From Aliiroseovarius sp. F20344 (GTDB taxonomy: Bacteria > Pseudomonadota > Alphaproteobacteria > Rhodobacterales > Rhodobacteraceae), in contig NZ_JALKBG010000003.1 in NCBI RefSeq assembly GCF_023016155.1, positions 124,001-188,000 of the forward strand: 64,000 bases of DNA. Direction: 5' to 3'. Under the pieces are notes generated by a model, which searched no databases, was not told the origin of the DNA, and worked only from the letters and a program-made list of their open reading frames with translations. A program made the translations under genes and the position numbers. Of the stretch, positions 11,021 to 19,362 are shown in pieces; position 1 is the first letter of the stretch; each line of letters begins with the position of its first letter.

Positions 11021-12347
11021 TCCATTCTCCGGTGCCAAACCCGCGTCGACCAACGGCACTATAGGTCGTAAATCCTGCGCGCTCCGCATCCGATGGCGAA
11101 TAGATGTTGCGCAGATCGGCCATTGCTGGTGTCCCCATGCACTCTGCCAGACGTTTCAAGTCAAGTGCCCGGAACTCGTTCCATTCGGTCAAAAGCACAA
11201 CCGCATCCGCATTCTCGGCAGCCTTATACGCATCTTCGAACCAATGTGCACCCGGCAAAAGTGCTTCGCCTTCTGCAAGACCCTGAGGGTCCACCACGCG
11301 GACGGTCGCGCCACCACCGATCAAGGCTGGGACGATGGTCAGGCTGGGCGCGTCGCGCATGTCATCGGTGTTGGGCTTGAAGGTGACGCCAAGCACAGCA
11401 ATGGTTTTGCCTGCTACAGCCCCCCCGCACATGTCGATAACCTTATCAATCATCCGACGCTTCGCATCTTCATTCACATTGATCACGGTTTCGGTGATCT
11501 GCATCGCCATACCGTTTTCCTGACCGATACGAGCAAGCGCCTTGGTGTCTTTCGGGAAGCAACTGCCGCCATAGCCCGGCCCTGCATGCAGGAACTTGTT
11601 TCCGATGCGGCCATCCAGCCCAATACCTTTGGAAACCTGTTTCACATCCGCATCCACGCGCTCACACAGCGCCGCGATCTCGTTCATGAAGGTGATCTTG
11701 GTCGCCAGGAAGGCGTTGGCCGCGTATTTGATCATTTCGGCACTTTCCAAATCAGTTGTGACGATCGGAAAGTCGCGCAGGAATAGGGGGCGATAAATGT
11801 CCGCCATAACCTCTGCAGCGCGGTCGCTTTCAACGCCAACCACCACACGATCCGGACGCATGAAGTCATCAATCGCGGCACCTTCACGCAGGAATTCTGG
11901 GTTCGAAGCCACATCAAATTCGAGGTTTGGGTTGGCCTTTGCAACAACCTCGGAAACCCGGCGGTTGGTGCCAACAGGGACAGTCGATTTGGTGACGATT
12001 ACCGCATAGTGATCCAGCGAATCAGCAATTTCTTCGGCCGCGGCAAAGACATAAGTCAGGTCCGCATGCCCATCTCCGCGCCGTGTGGGCGTTCCAACAG
12101 CAATAAAGACGGCATCGGCATCTTTTACCGCTGCTTTTAGATCTTCGGTGAAGGTCAGACGGCCCGCCTGAACGTTTTTAGCCATCAAATCTTCTAGGCC
12201 GGGCTCGTAAATCGGAACCTTACCAGCCTCAAGCATCTGGATTTTGCGCGGATCTTTGTCGACGCACACAACCTCGTGCCCAAAATCAGAAAAACAAACA
12301 CCCGATACAAGCCCAACGTAGCCCGTTCCAATCATCGCGATTTTCAT
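11013..12347 (-). CDS. UDP-glucose 6-dehydrogenase
   Basis: Oxidises UDP-glucose to UDP-glucuronate using two NAD+, supplying uronic acid residues for exopolysaccharide. The 444 residues give the full family length. The N-terminal Rossmann loop MIGTGYVGLVSG starts at residue 5, and the STVPVGT and ASNPEFLREG motifs follow. The catalytic nucleophile is Cys263 in PGYGGSCFPKD, and the C-terminal domain has TFKPNTDDMRDAPS. All expected residues are present. It leads a two-gene operon with the sugar transferase. The promoter must lie in the ~170 bases between this gene and the divergent CAP-domain gene at 12520. The ugd/tuaD/rkpK names are all used for this family, so no symbol is assigned. Confidence 0.95.
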   Translation of the reverse strand: MKIAMIGTGYVGLVSGVCFSDFGHEVVCVDKDPRKIQMLEAGKVPIYEPGLEDLMAKNVQAGRLTFTEDLKAAVKDADAVFIAVGTPTRRGDGHADLTYVFAAAEEIADSLDHYAVIVTKSTVPVGTNRRVSEVVAKANPNLEFDVASNPEFLREGAAIDDFMRPDRVVVGVESDRAAEVMADIYRPLFLRDFPIVTTDLESAEMIKYAANAFLATKITFMNEIAALCERVDADVKQVSKGIGLDGRIGNKFLHAGPGYGGSCFPKDTKALARIGQENGMAMQITETVINVNEDAKRRMIDKVIDMCGGAVAGKTIAVLGVTFKPNTDDMRDAPSLTIVPALIGGGATVRVVDPQGLAEGEALLPGAHWFEDAYKAAENADAVVLLTEWNEFRALDLKRLAECMGTPAMADLRNIYSPSDAERAGFTTYSAVGRRGFGTGEWND

Positions 12348-12519
12348 CGGTCTTTTCTCTCATGTAATTAATAAATCAGTAGAACTTTGGTGCGGGAAAC
12401 ACCGCGTCAAGTCAATGGAAAGCGCCATATTATGGCCTGAAATTCGCCCTGCATTCCTCAATGACTCGCACAATGATTACATGCTAGACCATATCACACC
12501 ACTTGAACCGGAGCCTGAA

Positions 12520-13155
12520 ATGCTGCGCAAAATATTGCCCCTTGTTCTGACGGCCTGCTTAACCATTGTCGTGACGCCGAATTCCGCCCATGCAAAATGC
12601 GCGGTTCAGCGTGTGTCCGGAGAAGAAAAAATCATATCTTCCAAACGGTTAAACCAGGCAAAGTTGGATGCAGCAATCCTTGCACAGGTGAACTTTTATC
12701 GCTGCAAACATGGCCTTGCAAAGCTTGCACCAGCCAGTGGTCTACGGCGGCAAGCAAGCAAGCATTCGGTATGGATGGCGCGGTCCGGCAAGTTGAGCCA
12801 CAAAGCCTCAGGTGGATCTTCAAGGACGCTCAGCAAACGCTTGAAGTCATCTGGGCTCAAGTACAAGACCGGCGCCGAAAATATCGGCGTCATGCGCCTG
12901 TACAATATCGACGGTCGTCGGTTCATGATTCGCTCTTCCGGAAAATGTGTATTTACCACCCCGTCCGGTAAGCCAATTGGGCGCCATAGCTATCGCAGTT
13001 TGGCGCAGCTCGCAGTGCGCGAATGGATGGAATCACCCGGCCATAGAAAGAACATTTTGCGCCGAAATCTGCGCCATACCGGTGCTGGCGCAGGGATTCG
13101 CCCCAATTCCCGACATTGTGGTGCGGTTTTCCTTACCCAGATATTTTCGGGCTGA
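12520..13155 (+). CDS. secreted CAP-domain (SCP/PR1-like) protein
   Basis: A 211-residue protein with a Sec signal peptide (LRKILPLVLTACLTIVVTPNSAHA, cleavage after about residue 25) and a CAP domain. Family features seen are N.YR..HGLAKL, the SKHS.WMARSGKLSHK helix with its His, GAENIGV, and the C-terminal REWMESPGHRKNIL segment. GAGAGI then ends in VFLTQIF. The bacterial CAP family is extracellular; biochemical roles are mostly unknown, with lipid or glycan binding proposed. Four or more Cys residues (in HAKCAV, FYRCKHG, GKCVF, RHCGAV) suggest disulfides. ATG 12520 is chosen over two upstream in-frame ATGs because GGAG lies 6 bases before it and it opens directly into the signal peptide. 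Confidence 0.85.
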   Translation: MLRKILPLVLTACLTIVVTPNSAHAKCAVQRVSGEEKIISSKRLNQAKLDAAILAQVNFYRCKHGLAKLAPASGLRRQASKHSVWMARSGKLSHKASGGSSRTLSKRLKSSGLKYKTGAENIGVMRLYNIDGRRFMIRSSGKCVFTTPSGKPIGRHSYRSLAQLAVREWMESPGHRKNILRRNLRHTGAGAGIRPNSRHCGAVFLTQIFSG

Positions 13156-13313
13156 TCATGGGTATTGCAACACTGCCACAGGGGCAAAAACTTACCTATC
13201 ATATGGGCGTTGATCCAAAAATCAGACTTCCAATGCAGTCACGAGTGTGCAAAACAATCATGGACGGCTCGCTAAACAAGCGGCGCCCGCTAATTAATTA
13301 TGGAGTATGAGAC

Positions 13314-13520
13314 ATGAAAAAAGTCATGACCCTTGCCGCTGCTGGCATGTTCGCCCTGACCGCACCTGCTTTTGCTGGCGGTTACAGCGACCCGGTTGTT
13401 GAAGAAGAAGTAGTAGTAGTTGAAGAAGCTGCAAGCTCGCTGGGTAACACCGGTATGGCACTGCTGGGCCTGGCCCTGGTTGCTGGCATCATCGCTGCTT
13501 CGGATTCGTCGAGCGAATAA
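13314..13520 (+). CDS. small secreted YjbE-like protein
   Basis: A 68-residue protein with a clear signal peptide (KKVMTLAAAGMFALTAPAFA). A short acidic Val/Glu stretch (PVVEEEVVVVEEAASS), a hydrophobic segment (LGNTGMALLGLALVAGIIAA) and a DSSSE tail follow. Size, layout and position resemble E. coli YjbE/GfcA, the small first gene of the yjbEFGH exopolysaccharide operon; yjbF and yjbH homologues lie 2 kb downstream. That link is inferred from layout, not from sequence identity. GGAG precedes the ATG by 8 bases and a strong terminator follows, so it is a separate, possibly highly expressed monocistronic unit. Confidence 0.75.
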   Translation: MKKVMTLAAAGMFALTAPAFAGGYSDPVVEEEVVVVEEAASSLGNTGMALLGLALVAGIIAASDSSSE

Positions 13521-13553
13521 AAACGACTGCTTCGCAAGAAGCTTTCGTTTGAA

Positions 13554-13582
13554 ACGGCAAGCCTTCGGGCTTGCCGTTTTTT
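13554..13582 (+). terminator. rho-independent terminator after the YjbE-like gene
   Basis: A perfect 11-bp stem (AACGGCAAGCC with GGCTTGCCGTT) closed by a stable TTCG tetraloop and followed by a run of six T. It lies about 35 bases past the stop codon of the small gene and 80 bases before the mannose-1-phosphate guanylyltransferase start. Confidence 0.92.
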
Positions 13583-13661
13583 GTTGGACAGGACATGATT
13601 CTATCAAGGCGTGTGTAGTACGTCTTGGGCTCAGGCATCATGCATCCGGAGAATCTCCAAC

Positions 13662-15092
13662 GTGAAAAAGATTGTTCCGATTGTATTGGCAGGCGGGATC
13701 GGAACTCGGCTCTGGCCAATCTCGCGACAATCCTATCCCAAGCAGTTCAGAAAACTGGCCGGTGCGGATAGCCTGTTTCAAGACACCATCAAACGGTTTC
13801 AAGGTTCGGCGTATTTGCGCCCTATCGTTGTGACCAACGAGAACTACCGCTTCCACGTCGTTGAGCAGATGGGCGAGATCGCCAGCTTGCCGGAACAGAT
13901 CTTTCTAGAACCTGTCGCGCGAAATACGGCCCCGGCAGTCCTGGCCGCAACCCTGTCAGCCTATGACAAGGATCCCGACGCAATATGCATTGTCACGCCA
14001 GCTGATCATTTACTGCCAGACCATGATCACTTCACGACCAGTGTTGTGATGGGGATGAAAGCTGTCGCTGATGGGCATCTGACCACATTTGGAATTACAC
14101 CGGATCGGCCTGAAACCGGCTACGGCTATCTGGAACTTTCCAGCAAGCCCACACCCGACCAATGCACCATGCCGCTGAAAAGCTTTACCGAAAAACCCGA
14201 TCCCGAAACTGCTGTGCAAATGCTCGCAGGGGGGCGTCACTTGTGGAACGCAGGGATATTCCTTTTCCGCGCGCGAGAAATGATCGATGCCTTCAAAGAA
14301 CACGCACCCGACATGATCGCGCCAGTTCAATCGGCATTGGATAACAAAGAACGTGACTTGGGATTCACCCGGTTACCCAAAGGCGATTGGGAAAAACTGC
14401 CTGACGTTTCGATCGATTACGCAATCATGGAAAAACAGCGTGATCTTCACGTAGTTCCGTTTGGCGGGCGTTGGTCAGATCTGGGTGGGTGGCAGAGTAT
14501 ATGGCGTGAAGAACAGTCCGAGACCTCGAATGATGGAACGGTCACGCTGGGTGACAGCCATGCGGTGGATTGCACGTCATCTTTGTTGCTCGCCGATGAT
14601 CCAGAGCAATTGCTGGTGGGACTGGGGCTTGAAAACATGATTGCCGTCGCAACCAAAGACGCTGTGCTGGTCGCGGACAAATGCCGATCAGCCGAGATTG
14701 GGGAGCTGGTAAAAGACCTGAGCAAGCTGGGCAAGGTGCAAGCAAAGACCATGCCGCGCGACTATCGCCCTTGGGGCTGGTTCGAGCGATTGGTCAGCAG
14801 ACCCGGCTTTCAGGTCAAGATTATTACCGTGCATCCCGGTGGTGTGCTTTCTTTACAGTCGCACGAACATCGGTCTGAGCACTGGGTGGTTGTTGAAGGT
14901 TGTCCAACTGTTACGATTGGTCCGGACAGTTTCGACGTGCCCGCCAACCAATCCGTATATGTTCCCTTGGGCGCGCAGCATCGATTGGAAAACAACGGCA
15001 CGCAAGATGTCGTTCTGATCGAAGTGCAAACCGGCGCTTATCTAGGCGAAGATGACATTACACGCTACGAAGACGCCTACGCGCGATCATAG
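13662..15092 (+). CDS. manC: mannose-1-phosphate guanylyltransferase / mannose-6-phosphate isomerase
   Basis: A bifunctional enzyme of 476 residues making GDP-mannose for polysaccharide synthesis. The N-terminal nucleotidyltransferase domain starts with PIVLAGGIGTRLWPISRQ and YPKQF, then has a VTPADH strand, FTEKPD and GRWSDLGGW. The C-terminal cupin (type II phosphomannose isomerase) has RPWGWFERL, the metal-binding QSHEHRSEHWVVVEG and PLGAQHRLEN. Both halves are intact. The likely start is GTG 13662, with GGAG about 10 bases upstream; the frame extends to another GTG at 13611, but that part does not resemble the family. The 3' end is convergent with yjbF, and its stop codon sits in a perfect hairpin. 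Confidence 0.93.
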   Translation: MKKIVPIVLAGGIGTRLWPISRQSYPKQFRKLAGADSLFQDTIKRFQGSAYLRPIVVTNENYRFHVVEQMGEIASLPEQIFLEPVARNTAPAVLAATLSAYDKDPDAICIVTPADHLLPDHDHFTTSVVMGMKAVADGHLTTFGITPDRPETGYGYLELSSKPTPDQCTMPLKSFTEKPDPETAVQMLAGGRHLWNAGIFLFRAREMIDAFKEHAPDMIAPVQSALDNKERDLGFTRLPKGDWEKLPDVSIDYAIMEKQRDLHVVPFGGRWSDLGGWQSIWREEQSETSNDGTVTLGDSHAVDCTSSLLLADDPEQLLVGLGLENMIAVATKDAVLVADKCRSAEIGELVKDLSKLGKVQAKTMPRDYRPWGWFERLVSRPGFQVKIITVHPGGVLSLQSHEHRSEHWVVVEGCPTVTIGPDSFDVPANQSVYVPLGAQHRLENNGTQDVVLIEVQTGAYLGEDDITRYEDAYARS

Positions 15093-15102
15093 CGCGTAGG
15101 CG
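15074..15102. terminator. perfect hairpin across the manC stop codon, between convergent genes
   Basis: CGCCTACGCGC and GCGCGTAGGCG form an 11-bp perfect stem around a 7-base loop. The TAG stop of manC (15090-15092) is part of the hairpin, and the convergent yjbF gene ends 9 bases beyond it. There is no T-tract on either side, so it may act as a bidirectional, transcript-protecting or rho-assisted end rather than a classical intrinsic terminator. Confidence 0.55.
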
Positions 15103-15110
15103 AATGCCCG

Positions 15111-15851
15111 TTACATGCGCAAGTTTTGAATCGCTAGGCTGCCCATACGTTGCCCAACCCATTGGCTGGATTTCAACACGCGACCAGCCCCATCAACCCA
15201 ATAGATGTTGGTGAAGGCGATATCGTTTTTGCGGCAGCTTTCTTTCATGATGACAGAGTTTGCATTGACCTCGCCAATTGCCACCTTTTCGGTGCCTGAA
15301 CGGCGCAGCGAGCAGTTAAGTGTCAACTGACTGGTTTGACCCAAATCACCAAGATAGAAATGCTCGCGCGAATAATCCGCATCGCGTCGCGAAGTGATTG
15401 CCGAAATCGCAGTATCAACACGTGAAGACATCAGATCTTCACCCAATCCACGTGTGTTAGTCATCACACCACGCTTATAGGTGATCCCCTGCCCCGGCGC
15501 GCTGCCCCAGGTAACGTAGTCCCCGTTTCGGCCCACCGGGTTCATAGCAAGAACGGCGTTGGTATCAAGACGAACAACAATCGCAATCGGACCTTTTGTG
15601 GCCGAAAGCGCGTTAGCGATCAATGCATTTGGATCAGCTGCGGCAGCGGGTTGAGCGGCGGCGGCTTTTGTATTGCCACCTCCTCCGGATACCTTGGACG
15701 TGATCTTCTTGCCGGTCTGTTTCAAGAAACCAGCCGTCGCTTTCGAAAGCGCGATTTCGTCATTGTCAGATCCACATGCTGTAAGACCTGCAACCGCAAA
15801 CATAACCAAAGCTGCCGCGCGAAGCGGCGATTTCAGATTAAAACCCAGCAC
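15111..15851 (-). CDS. YjbF/GfcB family lipoprotein
   Basis: A 246-residue envelope lipoprotein. The start is GTG 15851, only 2 bases after the stop of the upstream YjbH gene and with GGAGG 5 bases before it. It gives a signal peptide ending in the lipobox LTAC (Cys at about residue 26). After a low-complexity Gly/Ala linker the domain shows GITYKRGVMTNTRGLGEDLMSS and Y.REHFYLGDLGQT, characteristic of YjbF/GfcB proteins of exopolysaccharide and group 4 capsule operons. C-terminal motifs IYWVDGAGRVLKSSQWVG support this. Its exact role is unknown; the family is linked to polysaccharide secretion. It is cotranscribed with yjbH. Confidence 0.88.
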   Translation of the reverse strand: MLGFNLKSPLRAAALVMFAVAGLTACGSDNDEIALSKATAGFLKQTGKKITSKVSGGGGNTKAAAAQPAAAADPNALIANALSATKGPIAIVVRLDTNAVLAMNPVGRNGDYVTWGSAPGQGITYKRGVMTNTRGLGEDLMSSRVDTAISAITSRRDADYSREHFYLGDLGQTSQLTLNCSLRRSGTEKVAIGEVNANSVIMKESCRKNDIAFTNIYWVDGAGRVLKSSQWVGQRMGSLAIQNLRM

Positions 15852-15853
15852 TG

Positions 15854-17977
15854 TTACCTCCAGAACTTGCCCCAGCGGCCAGCATAGGCATCGCCGTGAC
15901 CTTCTTCCACCCAATCAAACAGGCGTCCATCGACATTCAGGCGCGCACCACCATCACGTTCAAGAGACCGCAGTTCTGCAGCTGATTCATTTTTCGATGG
16001 TGTGCCCAGCGCCCACTCAAATGGGATCGAGATGCGGATCCCTTTGTCGAATGAGCCTTCGCCGAAATCTTCGGCCGAAACATTGGTCTTGGTGAAATAA
16101 CCACCAACTTTCCAGCCATTCGCAAAGGTCCGGTCGACCGAGAATGTCGCCCCGTAATCCCCTGCAAGATATCGGCCAGCGTCAACGCGGGTCGAGAAGC
16201 CATTGCCGAAGTCATAGTAGGCGGACACGTGCCCCGTCACGACATCGTAGTCGCGGAAACCAAACAGCTGATCATAGTCACGTTGTTTAACCCAAGCGAC
16301 TTCGGCACCGACAGCTAATGGACTATCAACTGGTTTCCAAAGCACTTCTGCAGAAACACCGCCAAACATCTTCTCCAGGTAACCAACGGTCACACGGCTA
16401 TAGAGGTTCTTACCCGGGCGCTCGTACCACGACGCGGTCAGATGCTCGATCGCAGGGTCACCCTGCTGAGCATACAGCGCCCCATCGGTCCGTACGTGCG
16501 GCAGGACAGATGTATCGAGGTGTTGGTCATCATCCAAATTGCCCCAGATGCTTTTCTGAATGGCGCCAGACAGGATGATGTTCGGGGCCAGTTCATATTT
16601 CGCACTGAGGCGCAGACCAAAGTCTCCGCGTACCGGGCTGGAAGGATCAAAGAAGCTGATCGCCATGTAGGGTGCCAGCGCCCAAGTAAACCGCGTGTCG
16701 TAATTCGGAAGATCCGAGTTCTTCAGCGAATTCGGATCAGCCTCGTCAATTGTTACACGCTCGTAAATGTCGATTGCGGGTGCGTGTTCCAGCTTTTCAA
16801 TGTCACTGCGGCGCATTGTGACCGTGGACAATGGAATACCGTTTTGCGTGAGCGTGATTTTGAAGCTCTCGACCGATGGCGGCAGGGCATGTGTTAGCAC
16901 GCGCGCAGTACGTCCAATGGCCTGCGGTTGCGAGTTGTAACGTTTGTTGTCGATTTTCAGCTCGGCACGTGTTGCACCCAGCGAAAGCGATTTCAGACGA
17001 ATGCCCTCTTTGCCAAGTGCATCAGCAACCACTTTGCGAATGCTTGCCTGATCCTCGGGCGTCGACACCCAATCGGTGCTCCATGCAGCGGAATTTGCTC
17101 GCGCCGGACGCGGCTTGACGGGAAGTGGTGCCTTTTCATTACCCGAACGCGCCTGCGGGTTGCGCGGGTTCAGGCGAATGGTCAAACCAGCGCCAAACAT
17201 GCTGCCCGCGACGTAAGATGCATTCAGGTGGAAGGCCGGTGACAGTTCATAGTCGATGCCGAAGTTGAAGGGCGAGTTATACTCCATCGTCCCGCGCTCG
17301 GTTTCACGCACGAAGGCATCTGACGAGTATTCGGCCTTGAAGGTTAGCTTGTCATTGACCTTGTAGCTCAGACCGGCAAACGGGGCGAAATCCCCGCGAA
17401 ACCACTGGCCGAAGTTCAGATTGCCACCCTGTCCGAAATCCCAATCGGGCCGTACATCCCCGATCCGGCCGATCGGATTGTGCGAGGCCAAACGCCCCCA
17501 ACCCAAACCACCGTGCACCCGCAGCTTGTCACCAATGCCCTTTGTTGCGACGACATACTCCCCCGAGTAAATTCCGGTGCCGATAAAATCACGGATGCCA
17601 ACCGATACGGCCGGCAGGTATTTCGATTCATTCAGGACGCGATATTGCAGGTCAAAACTGCGATCAAAGAAATCCTGACCGCGCAGAGGACCGCTGTTCC
17701 AGTAGTTATCCAGTTTGGTATATCGGAAACTGCCCGATAAGCGGGGCAGGATCTGAAAGGTCAGTGTGCCATTCGCGTTTGGGCCGAATTGCGAATAGGA
17801 AAACGCCAATTCGCTGTCTTGCGCTACCTCGGCGGTTGGCATCAGGATCAAGCCCGGCGTACCGAACAGCGTGTAGCTTGAAGTCTCGGTTCCGACTTGC
17901 GCCATCGCTGGTGTCGCTGTTGTGCCCAGCAATCCAAGCAGCGCATATTTGAGATAATCCACCCGTGCAGTAGTCAC
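15854..17977 (-). CDS. YjbH/GfcD family outer-membrane protein
   Basis: A 707-residue predicted outer-membrane beta-barrel of the YjbH/GfcD family. It has a signal peptide (about residues 1-26, cleaved after AMA), then TLFGTPGLILMPTAEVAQDSELAFSYS and many alternating amphipathic strands. The region near residues 60-260 (YRVLNESKYLPAVSVGIRDFIGTGIYSGEY) is diagnostic for the family. A periplasmic segment (about 305-440) separates two strand-rich halves. The start is GTG 17977 with GGAG 6 bases upstream. With YjbF directly downstream it forms the conserved yjbF-yjbH pair; YjbG is absent and a YjbE-like gene sits nearby on the other strand. A role in exopolysaccharide export is inferred from family context. 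Confidence 0.9.
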   Translation of the reverse strand: MTTARVDYLKYALLGLLGTTATPAMAQVGTETSSYTLFGTPGLILMPTAEVAQDSELAFSYSQFGPNANGTLTFQILPRLSGSFRYTKLDNYWNSGPLRGQDFFDRSFDLQYRVLNESKYLPAVSVGIRDFIGTGIYSGEYVVATKGIGDKLRVHGGLGWGRLASHNPIGRIGDVRPDWDFGQGGNLNFGQWFRGDFAPFAGLSYKVNDKLTFKAEYSSDAFVRETERGTMEYNSPFNFGIDYELSPAFHLNASYVAGSMFGAGLTIRLNPRNPQARSGNEKAPLPVKPRPARANSAAWSTDWVSTPEDQASIRKVVADALGKEGIRLKSLSLGATRAELKIDNKRYNSQPQAIGRTARVLTHALPPSVESFKITLTQNGIPLSTVTMRRSDIEKLEHAPAIDIYERVTIDEADPNSLKNSDLPNYDTRFTWALAPYMAISFFDPSSPVRGDFGLRLSAKYELAPNIILSGAIQKSIWGNLDDDQHLDTSVLPHVRTDGALYAQQGDPAIEHLTASWYERPGKNLYSRVTVGYLEKMFGGVSAEVLWKPVDSPLAVGAEVAWVKQRDYDQLFGFRDYDVVTGHVSAYYDFGNGFSTRVDAGRYLAGDYGATFSVDRTFANGWKVGGYFTKTNVSAEDFGEGSFDKGIRISIPFEWALGTPSKNESAAELRSLERDGGARLNVDGRLFDWVEEGHGDAYAGRWGKFWR

Positions 17978-18191
17978 CGCAGTCTCCGTCTAAAGTCTTT
18001 TTCCAATCTCAATACGTGATCCGCGCAAGCAACGCACGCAAAACATACCCGCATCGGCGGTTTGTGGGGCATTGTCGCGTAAATGCACACGTTCCCTTGC
18101 GTCGGCTTAACCCGTGTAACGCCACGTTACCAGTCCGATTACACTAAGACCCGCGTATAGTTCAAAAAAACACTCAAAATCGGAGCCCAAA

Positions 18192-19349
18192 ATGACCCTG
18201 TTTTCGCCTTCGGCCAGCTGGATTAGCGACGAACACCGCATGTTTGCTGACATGACTAATCGTTTCTTTGCAGACGAGCTTAGCCCCAACATAGAACGCT
18301 GGGTCGATCAGGGTATTGTGGATCGCGATTTTTGGCGCACAGCTGGTCAAGCAGGCATCATGGGGGGCGCCACGCCCGAAGAGTTCGGCGGCGCCGGCGG
18401 AGACATGGGCTTTGAAAGCGTTGTAATCTATGAACAAACCCGCACTGGGGATTGTGGATGGGGATATGGCATCCAGTCAATCGTGACCCACTACATCACC
18501 GCTTACGGCACAGAAGAACAGAAAGCCCGCTGGCTGCCAGGACTTGCGTCAGGTGACATCGTAGGCGCGATTGCCATGACCGAGCCGGGTACAGGCTCTG
18601 ATCTGCAGGCGGTAAAAACGCGGGCCGAGAAAGATGGGAACCAGTACAAGATCAATGGCTCCAAGATCTTCATCACCAACGGCCAAGCGGCGGATCTGAT
18701 CATCTCGGTTTGCAAGACCGATCCGAACGCGGGATCGAAAGGTATCTCGCTGATCGTTGTTGAACCCGATCAGTGCGAGGGATTTCAGCGCGGTAAGAAC
18801 CTGAAAAAGCTGGGCATGAAAGCCAACGACACGTCCGAGCTTTTTTACGAAGACGTAAAGGTTCCACTGACCAACCTTCTGGGCAGTGAAGAGGGGCAAG
18901 GCTTCTACCAACTGATGAAGCAGCTTCCGTGGGAGCGGCTTTTGATTGCTATTCAGGCGTTGGGCGCAATTGACTTCGCCCTGGAGCAAACTATCGCTTA
19001 CACGCAAGAGCGCAAAGCCTTTGGCCAGCGCGTGATGGATTTTCAAAACACCCGTTTCAAGCTGGCCGAATGCAAAACCAAGGCAGAGGTGCTGCGCAGC
19101 TTCGTCAATGATTGCATCGCGCAGCTTATCGAAGGGACGCTTGATGCTCCGACCGCCTCCATGGCGAAATACTGGGGCAGCGAAGTGCAAAACGAGATTA
19201 TGCACGAATGCCTGCAACTGTTCGGTGGGTACGGCTATATGACCGAATACCCGATCGCGCGTCTCTATGCGGACGCACGAGTGCAGATGATTTATGGTGG
19301 CACGAACGAGATTATGAAAGAGTTGATCGCACGTTCGATCGACACCTAA
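18192..19349 (+). CDS. acyl-CoA dehydrogenase
   Basis: A 385-residue FAD-dependent acyl-CoA dehydrogenase. Motifs AIAMTEPGTGSD (about residues 126-137), the KIFITNGQAADL segment, and LFGGYGYMTEYPIARLYAD with QMIYGGTNEIMKELIAR at the C-terminus are visible. The position that carries the catalytic Glu in medium-chain enzymes (Y-E-G-T) is Gly here (IYGGTNEI). Instead Glu248 in the PWERLLIA helix matches the base of isovaleryl-CoA and long-chain acyl-CoA dehydrogenases. This suggests a branched or long-chain substrate. GGAG lies 6 bases before ATG. A methylacyl-CoA racemase starts 14 bases downstream, forming a likely operon for branched-chain acyl-CoA oxidation. Confidence 0.92.
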   Translation: MTLFSPSASWISDEHRMFADMTNRFFADELSPNIERWVDQGIVDRDFWRTAGQAGIMGGATPEEFGGAGGDMGFESVVIYEQTRTGDCGWGYGIQSIVTHYITAYGTEEQKARWLPGLASGDIVGAIAMTEPGTGSDLQAVKTRAEKDGNQYKINGSKIFITNGQAADLIISVCKTDPNAGSKGISLIVVEPDQCEGFQRGKNLKKLGMKANDTSELFYEDVKVPLTNLLGSEEGQGFYQLMKQLPWERLLIAIQALGAIDFALEQTIAYTQERKAFGQRVMDFQNTRFKLAECKTKAEVLRSFVNDCIAQLIEGTLDAPTASMAKYWGSEVQNEIMHECLQLFGGYGYMTEYPIARLYADARVQMIYGGTNEIMKELIARSIDT

Positions 19350-19362
19350 TACGGAGCCCTTA

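Noticed and set aside
10851-11786. 311-codon open frame antisense to the sugar transferase and UDP-glucose dehydrogenase
   Set aside because: Both opposite genes have clear catalytic motifs; this frame has none.
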